From Cyclina sinensis (taxonomy: Eukaryota; Mollusca; Bivalvia; Venerida; Veneridae), in contig JAAONU010000018.1 of assembly GCA_012932295.1 (NCBI GenBank), positions 4,644,206-4,708,205 of the forward strand: a stretch of 64,000 nucleotides of DNA, written 5' to 3'. A program made the position numbers and the translations under genes. Under the pieces are notes generated by a model that was given only the letters and a program-made list of their open reading frames with translations, did no database searches and was not told the DNA's origin. Shown piece after piece: positions 12,320 to 25,000 of this stretch; positions within the stretch are counted from its first letter, which is position 1, and each line of letters begins with the position of its first letter.

Positions 12320-13017
12320 ATTTAGCTGTCCTTCAGACTGCCTTGTTTCAGATAAAGTTAGTCACTTTAACAACTTCATCATTAGGTTGTATGAAAATAA
12401 GGGCAAGTCAATGAAAACCAGTCACTAAATTCAGGATATACAGACTGGCTATGATGTGTTGAACATCAAAGGCCATATCAACATGAATTCAGTAGTCTCT
12501 CAGGATATCGTACTGAAGAAGAAAGATTTTCCAAAGTCCTTGGAGGGAAACATGATACACAAAAACAATGAAGAGAATTTTAAAAGTTTAACAGTGTGAC
12601 ATTTTGCATTTCAATTATTTCTATAGGGTTCATATACTGAATAAAACACAGATTTGCAGCCTACAATGCGAAAACATTTTATTGATAAAACCAGTTATAA
12701 TAACAAGCAATCTAGCTTTTTCCATGTCATTTTTAGAACTTCCAAACAGTTATAAATAAACATCTCATATTGCAGTTTAAGTCAACTCATCAGCTTGAAT
12801 ATAAATATCTCTGACTGGAACTTTCAACTGATACTTAAAACTCTGATTTTATTATTAGAAACTGGAGAGGAAGGTATTTCTACAATCTTTGAGTTAAGGA
12901 TCTGACCTAGTTACTTTGAGTCTGATAATGGAAGTCTTGTCTACATGTAGGATTCAATTTCTTTTTTTCTAAAACAAAGAAGCAAAAGTAAACATCACAC
13001 ATTAAATAACGAATATC
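12320..13017. other. Region between convergent PSME3IP1 and NDUFB9
   Basis: AT-rich sequence without a gene. It should contain the NDUFB9 3' UTR on the minus strand, ending near the signal at 12678-12683. Confidence 0.4.
12678..12683 (-). terminator. Candidate polyadenylation signal for NDUFB9
   Basis: TTTATT on the plus strand, AATAAA on the minus strand, 335 bp after the NDUFB9 stop. It is a canonical signal in the right place; no transcript evidence. Confidence 0.4.
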
Positions 13018-16000
13018 TCAGGACCTGTCCCCTTCTAACTGTTCTTTTTGTTTCTCATATTCCAACATTTTCTTTTCATGTCTTTCCAGAAATTCTCTTT
13101 TTCTCACATCCCGTCGAGCAAAGTATTCTGGGTACTGTGCTTTTTCTAATGGATGCCATGTATCCAGAATCTGAAAATGTTGCAAAAACACTAAGTAATA
13201 TAAATATTCAAGGATACACTGCCATTCATAACAAAGGATAAAGAGCAAAGATTGGCAAAAACTGACTGAATTTCACAGAACTGAGTAGAATTCTTTAAGC
13301 CTAACAAAATGAAGCTAGACAATGTCAGGGTCTTGCCATTACGTGAAACAAGCATACTAGTAGTTGTAAGCTGACAAAGCATATGTTTTTTCGTGTCCTT
13401 TCAAGAGATATTTCATCAACATTTGCAAAACTGAGAACAAATGGTTGCTCTCTGTTTAACACTGGTTTACAAATGTCTTGCAATTAAGTCCAATTTGGTA
13501 GTAAATTAAGACATCATTCCTTGTGGCGTCAAGTCCTCTTACTTTATCTTCTTAAAAATATGCCCCCTCTCTCACTTCAAGGCCAACAGTAAGCTCACCA
13601 AAATTATCTAAACAAGAGCCATGTTACACCGCCGGGAAGAAGCTACCTGAAGGTTGTACTTTCAAACACTCAATGTAATGATGTTTGAAGAAAGTCCCAC
13701 AAAAAATAGGCAAGGTAGAGTTATTGTTCTTGCAAACTGCACTTCCTATGTGCTATGTCAGTGTATTAAGTTTGAAGAAAATCGCTCAAGCACTTTTGGA
13801 GTTATGCTTCGGACAAAGTTTTTCAATTAAATCTGATTAAGGGGAATAATTCTAAAAGTAGGCAAGGTAGAGTTATTATTCTTACACACTGCACCTCCTC
13901 CAAATGTGCTCTTTCAGTATATGAAGTTTGAAGAAAATCACTCAAGTACTTTTGGAGTTATGCTCCGGACAAAACTGGAACGGACGCACGCACGGACGGA
14001 CAGAGACCATTTCTAATATCCCCTCTGCCTTTGATTAGATATACATGTATATGCTGGGATTTTTAAAATGGAAACAAGTAAATCTGATAAAGGGGAATAA
14101 CTCTAAAAAATAGGCAAGGTAGAGTTATTGGACTTGCACAATGCACTACCTTCCAATGTGCTCTGTCAGTGTATGAAATTTGAATAAAATCCCTCAAGTT
14201 GTTTTTGAGTAATACTCCAGACAAAATTTATCAAGTAATTCTGATAAAGGGGAACAACTCTAAAAAAAGGCAAGGTAGAGCTATTGTTCTTGCACACTGC
14301 ACTACCTACCAATGTGCTCTGTCAGTGTATGAAGTTTGAATAAAATCCCTCAAGTAGTTTTAGAGTTATGCTCCGGACAAAATTTATCAAGTAATTCTGA
14401 TAAAGGGGAATAACTCTAAAAATAGGCAAGGTAGAGTTATTGCACTTGCACACTGCACTCCCTACCAATGTGCTCTGTCAGTGTTTGAAGTTTGAATAAA
14501 ATCCCTCAAGTAGTTTAGGAGTTATGCTCCGGACAAAATTTATCAAGTAATTCTGAAAAAGGGGAGTTACTCTAAAAATAGGCAAGGTAGAGTTATTGGA
14601 CTTGCACACTGCACTACCTACCAATGTGCTCTGTCAGTGTATGAAGTTTGAATAAAATCCCTCTGGCAGTTTTGGAGTTATGCTCCGGACAAAATTTATC
14701 AAGTAAATTTGATAAAGCGGAGTTACTCTAAAAAAAGGCAAGCTAGAGTTATTGCACTTGCACACTGCACTACCTACCAATGTGCTCTGTCAGTGTATGT
14801 AGTTTGAATAAAATCCCTCAAGTAGTTTTTGAGTTATGCTCCGGACAAAATTGTTTCGGACGGACGCACGGATGCACGAAGGGCATTTCTAATATCCCCT
14901 CCGCCTTTGGCAGGGGGATAAAACAAGAGGGCCATGATGGCCCTGGATCGCTCACCTGAGTACTTTGGCTGTAGGTTTGCTGTTACGCAGTATTTCATTT
15001 TTTAATTGAAAATATATAAGTGCCTACAAACCAAATATGTAAAATATCAGTCAATAAATAAAGGCTCTATGAAAGAAAGTAGAAATATCTATTATAAGCT
15101 ATGGTGACCTTGACCTTGACCCAGTGACCTCAAACCCTACCCATGGGTAGAGATCCTTGCAAGGAACCTATATAGTGAATATCAAAGATATTGGTCTATA
15201 AATGAAGGCTTTATGAGGTACAGTAGATAAATCTATTTTTAGCCTCCATGACCTTTAACCTAATCTAATAATTTGAACAACCAAACAACCTTTCTGACAA
15301 ACTGCCAGGATATTTGGACTGAAACAGTAGCCTCTAGAGCCTTAACAAGATATTTCTATTTTTGGGCTCTGTGACCTAGTTTTTGACCCCACATGACCCA
15401 TATTCCAACTTGAGCTAGAAATCATCTTAACAAGCTTTCTGACAGTTTTTCAGGAAATTTGGGCTAAAAATGTTACCTCTAGAGTGTTAACAAGGTTTTA
15501 CCATATTTGGGCTGTGTGACCTAGTTTTTGACCACACATGACCCATATTCCAACTTGAGCTAGAAATCATCTTAACAAGCTTTCTGACAGTTTTTCAGGA
15601 AATTTGGGCTAAAAAAGTTACCTCTAGAGTGTTAACAAGGTTTTACCATATTTGGGCTGTGTGACCTAGTTTTTGACCCCACATGACCCATATTCCAACT
15701 TGAGCTAGAAATCATCAAAACAACCTTTCTGACATATTTCCAGGATATTTGGACTGAAAATGTTACCTCTAGAGTGATAAAAAGGTTTTTCCATATTTGG
15801 TCTCAGTGACCTAGTTTTTGACCCCAGATGACCCATACTCGAACCTGGGCTAGAAATCATCCAAATAACCTTTCTGACATATTACACGGATATTTGGGCT
15901 GAAAATGTTACCTCTTAAGTGTTAACAAGGTTTTTCCATATTTGGGCTCTGTGACCTAGTTTTTGACCCCACATGACCCATATTCGAACTTGTGCTAGAA

Positions 16001-19000
16001 ATCACCCAAATAACCTTTCTGACATATTACAAGGAAATATGGACTGAAAATGTGACCTCTAAAGTGTTCACAAGGTTTTTCCATATTTGGGCTCTGTGAC
16101 CTAGTTTTTGACCCCAGATTACCTATATTTGAACTTGAGCTAGAAATCATAGAAACAACTTTTCTGACAAATTTCCAGGATATTCGGGCTGAAAATGTTA
16201 CCTCTATGGTGTTAACAAGGTTTTTCTATATACAGGCTGTGTGACCTAGTTTTTGACCCCACATGACCGAGTAATTATTGGGACAAACATCCTGACCAAG
16301 TTTCGTGACAATTGGAGCAAAAATGTGACCAGTAGAGTGTTAACGAACTAAATGTGAACGGACGATGGACGACAGACGACGGACATTCATCGATCCTAAT
16401 AGCTCACCCTGAGCCAGCTCAGGTGAGCTAAAAACAAAAACATAACCAACATTTTCTTGTTTGGACATTTATTTTTATTAGTAACAATCTTTCACAGGTT
16501 TTTCAGTCTTGAATGGCATAGATGTGGGAACCACTTTTAAGGAAAACATCTCATTCTATAAAAGATCCCCTTGAAACTAAGAAATAATAAATAAGTTTTT
16601 TTTTATATTCTTTCAGTTAATAAATATAGGCAGAGCTAAACTATGTAAGAAGTATGAACAGGAGTGATTTACATGTAGTCTTTGGAACTATATGACAGAT
16701 CATATTTCATGCTCTGATAAAAAATAGAGGGTGTAAGTTTGATTATTATCATCATGTTCTTATTTAAGAAATCTGATTCAGCAATTTCATGAAAACACAA
16801 ACATTACATTTGGTAAATCTGAATTTGATCAGCTATTCACACTCTGAAACTCCATGTTTTTAAAATGTAATCTTTCTTTTTTCAATTAAATTATTATTTC
16901 TTTGATGTCCAGATCAAAGATATTAACAAAATTACCATGTAAATAGCTTAAATAACTTAAATAATTATAATACCATTATTCATAATTTACACATGTAAAC
17001 TTGTTAATGGTGATCCAATAGAGAAATTAAGTTATAATTGAAATAATTATCACCTTTAATTATTAAAGCATGCTTTTAATCTTATCTTTTGAAATCTTTT
17101 GATGTTAAGATATAACAACTTATAACAAAGGGTGTCTTTAAATCTTGTTCATCCAATTATCTTGCAAACAATTGTAAATTACTCAACCAATAAGGGACTT
17201 TAGGGTATAAAAATAAACAGAAAGTAAACAAAATTCAAAACCTTGTAGAAAGGACACAAGATCAGTAAACATCTTAAGAAAATAGAGAGTAAGGAATAAC
17301 AATGGAGGGAAAACTGAGTCAGCTTCTTGTTGCCCAAGACTCCACTGAAAGACAACTTCTGGCATTAGGTAAGTAATCAAAAAACACAAGACCACTTTCC
17401 TTATTAATTTTCATCCTACAATCTTGAAACTTTAGGGGGAAAAATAGGTATTATTTCCCATAGAAAGAGCAATTTGACTGTTTTTTTCATTGCTGATAAC
17501 AACATTGTCTCAAAATAACAAATTTTCTGCCTGTTAGTGTTAGTACTGAATACAACATCCTAAGTAATTTTGTTCCAAATTGTGAGCCTTACTATGCTAT
17601 GTTTCACAATGTCTTTTTTCTTTATTCAGATGAGAGTGTAACCAGTCTAAGTCAGAAGATATTTTCTACAGAAAACCAGTCTGAGAATTTACATCTGCTT
17701 CTACGACTGTCTGTCACAGAGGGTGTTCAGGACATGTACACACAGTTCAACAAAAAACTGCAGGAAAAGGTAAACACATGTTTCTATTTCTTTAAGGCTT
17801 CTCAACTATCATTTTTCTTTCAGTCAACATGATTTCTCAAGAAAAGTAAACAATACAAAGTGGGCACTAAAAATCCTTCAGGGGTACTTTCTAGTTGAAA
17901 CTGAAATATAGACCAATTTACATGCTCCCTCCTAACTTAACAATCAGACGAAAAAAAAAAGATTTAATCTGGTGCATCAAATGTTACAAAACACCTAAAT
18001 TTTCCCGACTTTAAGGTTTAAAGGAAGAGCAGACTCATACTGACATCCTAACAGAAGTTACACTGTTGTCTTCTTTTTTCTTCACATGATTCTCTTTTCC
18101 TTACCATAAAAGAAATGTCTATTTGTGTGGAAAAACAAGCAAACAACAGTAAAAAAATTTAAAAAACGTGAAAAAAAATCCAAAATTTGCATCTCAATAA
18201 GGTTTGTTTAATTATTCAATGTTGTTAATATGTTAATATATTGTACATTTCAGATGCTACAATGCTCCCTCTCTGAAGGAGGTGATAGTGTGATGGACAT
18301 GTCCACAGTTGTGAGGAGTTCATTCACAAGAGGAGGCAATACAAAGACAGACAAAGCTGCTGATATGTGGACAACTGTATACTGTGAATTCTACAGGGGT
18401 TCATAGATGAAAATGTTACATGTATTAAAGTCATGCTTCATGAAAAGTGCTTCATTATGTGCTTTGTTGATGTGTTGTTAAAACAATTGTTGTTGAATGA
18501 AAGATAATAAATGAAAAAACATAGCATACTTTTTTATGTTTTGCATTGTTCACCAATATCTCATGATGTAAATAAAAATGATGGCCCTTTAGCAATCACT
18601 TAAGAAACATTGTAGATATTGTTCAATTTTTCCTTGCCATAACTTCCAGAAATAGAACATAGGTCTATGTCAAGGTTAAATCTGTTTTCAAAATTGTCCA
18701 ATGTTAAAGATTTAATTTAAATCAACATCATTCAAACAAATATGTTTTTGAGGAGAAAATTTGCAAAGTTTTCAAATAGTCATTAAGTATAAACTTGCCC
18801 AACTACTGCCTTCCAAGTTTTTGTATAAACTCACTTGGCTAAATTAAGAAAAAATAAAAAGGGCTATGATGGTCCTTTATCACTCACCTGCTTTCAACAA
18901 AGTTGTTATGGACCTGGTTAATTGAACCCAAATGACCCAAATTCAAACTTGACCTAGAAATTATCCAAGTGTTCCTTAAGCCATATAGTGAAAACAGGTC

Positions 19001-22000
19001 CAGGTCTTTTTAAGAGACAAAATAGCTTCTGTAACTAGAATTTGTATCACCTGCCCCCCTCCTACCCCACCCAAACACCATTCCCCTGAACTGAACAGGG
19101 GTTAGGTTCTTTCCACACATGAACTTGGACATACATTTAGAGCACAGTGTTGTTACTTCAAAAAGAAAGACCCAAATTTTGACCTTGACCTTGGAGGTGT
19201 TGACTTGGTTCTTGACACATCTCATGGTGGTTAACATTTCTGCCAAATTATTTCCAAATTTACAAGAGCCATGTTACACATGGTTAATCTCCCCGCCGGA
19301 AAGAAGCTACCTGGAGGTTGTACTTTCAAACACTCAATGTAATGATGTTTGAAGAAAATCCCACAAAAAATAGGCAAGGTAGAGTTATTGTTCTTGCAAA
19401 CTGCACTTCCTACCAATGTGCTATGTCAGTGTATTAAGTTTGAAGAAAATCGCTCAAGCACTTTTTAGTTATGCTTCGGACAAAGTTTTTCAATTAAATC
19501 TGATAAAGGGGAATAATTCTAAAAGTAGGCAAGGTAGAGGTATTATTCTTACACACTGCACCTCCTCCAAATGTGCTCTTTCAGTATATGAAGTTTGAAG
19601 AAAATCACACAAGTACTTTTGGAGTTATGCTCCGGACGCATGAACAGACAGACAGAGACCATTTCTAATATCCCCTCCATCTTTGGCAGGGGGATTATAA
19701 GTTCAAGAATTCAAGAATTAGATAAACATGTATATGCTGGGATTTTTAAAATGTAAACAAGTAAATCTGATAAAGGGGAATAACTTTAAAAAATAGGCAA
19801 GGTAGAGTTATTGTTCTTGCACAATGCATTACCTACCAATGTGCTCTGTCAGTGTATGAAATTTGAATAAAATCCCTCAAGTAGTTTTGGAGTTATGCTC
19901 CAGACAAAATTTATCAAGTAATTCTGATAAAGGGGAATAACTCTAAAAATAGGCAAGGTAGAGTTATTGGACTTGCACACTGCACTACCTACCAATGTGC
20001 TCTGTCAGTGTATGAAGTTTGAATAAAATCCCTCAAGTAGTTTTGGAGTTATGCTCCGGACAATATTTATCAAGTAATTCTGAAAAAGGGGAATAACTCT
20101 AAAAAAGGCAAGATAGAGTTATTGCACTTGCACTACCTACCAATTAGCTCTGTCAGTGTATGAAGTTTGAATAAAATCCCTCAAGTAGTTTTGGAGTTAT
20201 GCTCCGGACAAAATTGTTTCGGACGGACGGACGCACGGTCGCACAGACGCACGAAGGGCATTTCTAATATCCCCTCCGCCTTTGGCGGGGGGATAAATTA
20301 GTAAAACCTGAAGCAGTAATCACTTTGACAATAAAAGTGGCCAGTACTTTCATATAAAGTTTTTTATATTCTGAAAAATGCCTGTAAAAATGTTTCTTAA
20401 AGAACATCCCACAATGTTGATTTCTTGTCTGAGGAGTAGAAATGTAAATTTCTACTTACCCAGTCTGGGTCAGGTGGATGTCTGCCATAATTGACACCTC
20501 CTGGTGAGTTTGTAACTGTAAGAAAAATAAGTGAAAATATCATACTGACTTCTTTGATTCAACTTCATTTCGAAGTACATGTACATATTCAAACAAAAGC
20601 CATGTATTTGGCAAGTTTGTATCCCTTGTAAACAACTTCTCAGTATCTTCAATTTATACTAAAACAATTCCATTCACATTTCATCTTTAATTTTAATGCA
20701 GGCAACAAAATAATGAATGCATTTTGCTTTACAAATATAATTTTATGATGCTTTTGGCTTCACGACTTAAAATATTAAGTAACTGAAGTATTCACAACAC
20801 AATGAAATAAGAAAAGTCAAATAAGAACTAGAACTGTGTCCATAGGACACGGATGCCCCCACTATGCATAAGTGCTCATAAACAAGAGCATGTATATCCT
20901 GTATGTAAGATTTTTTCTGTACATATACCTAAAATGAATAAACAGGTAACCTTATGTACATGTTAAATCAAATTACAAATGTAAAATTTATATGTTCAAT
21001 TATTTATATGGTATATAGTGAAAAAATCAACAAAGGGCCATAATTCTGTTAAATATGGTCACAGCAAAAATTCCTTCCATTACTACCATCTACACATTAA
21101 AGCTGTTCATCCCTGGAAGTTTAAGCAAAATCTGCCATCCGGTTTAAGAGAAGTTGCGTTCGCAAAATTTCTATAATTATGGTATATAGTGAAAAAATTA
21201 ACAAAGGGCCATAATTCTGTTAAATTTGGTCGCAGCAAAAATTCCTTCCTTCACTTCCATCTACACATTAAGGTTGTTCATCCCTGGAAGTTTAAGCAAA
21301 ATCTGCCATCCGGTTTAAGAGGAGTTGCGTTCACAAAATTTCTATATGGTATATAGTGAAAAAATCAACAAAGGCCCATAATTCTGTGAAATTTGGTCGC
21401 AGCGAAAATTCCTTCCTTTACTACCATCTACACATTAAGGTTATTCATCCCTGAAAGTTTAAGCAAAATCTGCCATCCGGTTTAAGAGGAGTTGCGTTCA
21501 CAAAATTTCTATATGGTATATAGTGAAAAAATCAACAAAGGGCCATAATTCTGTTAAATTTGGTCGCAGCAAAAATTCCTTCCTTTACTTCCATCTACAC
21601 ATTAAGGTTGTTCATCCCTGGAAGTTTAAGCAAAATCTGCCATCCGGTTTAAGAGGAGTTGCGTTCACAAAATTTCTATATGGTATTAAGTGAAAAAATC
21701 AACAAAGGCCCATAATTCTGTGAAATTTGGTCGCAGCAAAAATTCCTTCCTTTACTACCATCTACACATTAAGGTTGTTCATCCCTGGAAGTTTAAGCAA
21801 AATCTGCCATCCGGTTTAAGACGAGTTGCGTTCACAAAATTTCTAGTGAAAAAATCAACAAAGGCCCATAATTCTGTGAAATTTGGTCGCAGCGAAAATT
21901 CTTTCCTTTACTACCATCTACACATTAAGGTTGTTCATCCCTGGAAGTTTAAGCAAAATCTGCCATCCGGTTTAAGAGGAGTTGCGTTCACAAGATTTCG

Positions 22001-25000
22001 GGACGTACGGACGGACGGACAAGTGCAACGCTTTATGCACCCCACTTTGTGGGGGCATAAAAATCACCAGTCCTAATAGGCAAGAACAGAAACAGCAGAC
22101 CTAGCTTAGTACTGAGTGACAGCAATCTCGACCTAACTTTTCAGTCTAAGTAAATATTGCTCACATGAGTACTACTGAGTACAGCAAGGCCTCAAAATGT
22201 CTGTTTAAGACTAAGTGACCCCCAGGGCAATGCCATTAGTGATCCCAGGGGTATAATTTAAACAATTTTTATAGACTAGAGGACATCTAGATGATGCCCC
22301 ATGCAAAATATCTCAGCTCTAGACTTTGTGGTTTCAGACAATAAGATTTTCAAAGTTTTTCCTACACAATTCTGTGCAAAACATGTGACCCCTGCGCTGG
22401 GCCAATTTTGACCCTAGGGACCTTATTTGAACAATCTTAGCAGAGGTCTAGTAGAAGATGCCTTACATCACATTTCAGAGCTCCAGACCAAGTGGTTTAA
22501 GAGAAGTAAATTTTAAAGTTTCCTTGTTTGGCTGCCATAGCATGGAATTGAATTCTTTGAACAACTTTGGTAGAGTTTCATACAAGGAACACCCATGTAA
22601 AATTCCCATCAATCAGGTCCGGCTGTTTTACAGATTTTGTTTAAAGCAAAAGCTGATGATGCCTGGAGGCGGAATGACACAGCCTAGTCACAGTAGCTCA
22701 CAACGAGCATGTTGTGCACATGTGAATTAAGAAAAAAGTAAATATTTTAAAGTTAAGTGACTGATACATGTACATAACATGTGGTTTCTTAAGAAAGAAT
22801 AACTTGATAATTATCTGTATTTTAAAAAAAATGCTTTGAAAAGAAGCTTGGTCAAGTAATTTGCACTTGTAAATTAAATAAATAAAATTTGTTGAAAAAA
22901 AACCTGTAATTAGTTAATTCTGTATGTGTATTTACTTACAGTATTTTGTAAACGGCCCTGATGAAATATACAGTTCTCTTTCTCCATCCTCAAGTGCTGC
23001 TTTTGCTAACTCTGGTTCCAAGTATTTATTTTCATCAAAACGGCTTCTAAGTACCACTTGCTGGTAACGTATCTCTAATCTGAAAAAGTAAATCTCTGTG
23101 ACAAGTAATATGGACTATACTTTCTGGATTTTCAGTGTGGAATGCACTTCAAAACTCAAAATTTCCAGAATGTCAACCTTACACTGTTCCTTATATTTGT
23201 TCACTATTAGCAAATTACAGTAGTTAAACATTCCTTTGGTTGTTTGGTCTCTGGCAAAGGGTATATCATTTATTTTTGAAAACATAGAGGTCCACTAGAC
23301 AATGCTATACCTCTGGCAAAGGGTATATCATTTATTTTTGAAAACAGGCTTTACTTAATTTTTTTTTGCATTTTTTAGACCTTGTGTGTTTTTTTCAGCC
23401 AAAGGAGGTAATTCAAACACACATCCAAAAACATGCAAAGCAAATTTTGCTTGCATTTCTTGCTTTAATAAAATGTGTATCTCTGTACCAGTGTGATGTC
23501 AAGTGATCATTTCTGTATGTAGGTGGAAATTTCTGATCTATATGTATGTGAATGTCAAACCATCAGAAATCCACTTAAAGTTTGTCTGCTGTTTATTATC
23601 CAGTTAATCATACCCATATAAGACAAGTGGAAAACTTGTAACCTGTTTGTTGCAATAATGTATCATAAACTGCACAGTTGTTTTTGATCAGTAGCATTAC
23701 CTTCCAAGTCCCTTATAATATGTATTTTAAAAATGAAAGAACAATTAATTTTCTCACTTAGTGAATGGAGTAAAGATGTATCTCACTGTTTCGATAATCG
23801 TTGTGGGTATAAAACTATTTCATAACAGAAAAAGAAATGAAATGCAACGGCACAGCATGGTCACTCGATTATTAGATTATATGACTTTACCAAGAAAAGC
23901 TAGCACTTTAGTTATATTAAAGGAACACAGGATTCTGCCATTTCTAGCTCTAAACGCATGGGCAGTCACTTTTGTAGTCAATAAAAAGATGGTCACAGCA
24001 TCTTGCAGCATATTTTAAATTGAAAATTTATCAACTGATGTTCTGACTATCACATGGACACTAAAATATGGCTACATTCAAAGCAATATCGAATATGTTA
24101 AAATTGATGCGTTTTTAACCTGATTTTAAACTCTGTCTATATATTAACACTTTTAACTGTTTTTCATCCTCACTTTCCACTTGACGTCTCACTGGCTTTG
24201 CCTTTTTAAAATTCCCTTTTCTACATGTAGCACTGACTGCACGTCTGCTAATAATACTCAAAAGGGGAGTTAAGCAGTTGTTGAAGATAGATAGATAGAT
24301 AGATTACAGAGCAAAGTCAGAATTTGTTAGGAAAATAACAAAAGGTTTTTTCCTAGGTCTTAGGTTTTGTCATTTCTGGAATTACTACAAAAAATTGTTT
24401 ACACTTGGTTTAAGTATACCTTTTCCTATCTGACATAATCCCCTTCGGACAAAATCCCCTTCACATAACCGGACAAAATCCCCTCCATGGGTGGACATAA
24501 TCCCCTTCATGGTTTTGCAAGGCTGGACAAAATCCCCTTACCTATCCGGACAAAATCCCCTTGTTTCATAGGTTTCTAATGTATTATTATGCTCCATAAA
24601 AATGGATGAATAATGAACTTTTGTTTTTTGATTTATAATTATGTATCAAGTTAACCTTTATAATTATATAAGCTTGATAAGACATATTTTTTTATTTGTT
24701 CAGATCAATTATCAACCAAATTATCATTAAAAACAATTTAATTAGTTTAGAAGTGTTCATTATAATTGTGGTAAATTATCAACTGCATAACAAATATATT
24801 TGATTAGGCAATTTCTTTAATTGTTTTAAATTGTTTTAAACAGTGTTCATTTTAATTGTTTAAAACGATGACTTAATTCACTCTCATTCACACTACTGAA
24901 ACCAATATTCCCGAATAAAGTACTAGCAATCACCACACAGCATAATGGAGTATGTCGCTCTCATATCCACTTTATAAACAGAAAATTCACCCGAGGGGGA

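Noticed and set aside
11754..12428. Several overlapping 66-104 codon frames
   Set aside because: They arise from the tandem core of the element at 11661-12319 and repeat with it.
21690..22076. 128-codon open frame with internal repeats
   Set aside because: It reads through two 167 bp units of a tandem-core element; the same peptide repeats with the unit.
23761..24018. 85-codon frame as a gene
   Set aside because: No family resemblance, no repeat or splice support, and it lies on the opposite strand in NDUFB9 intron 1.
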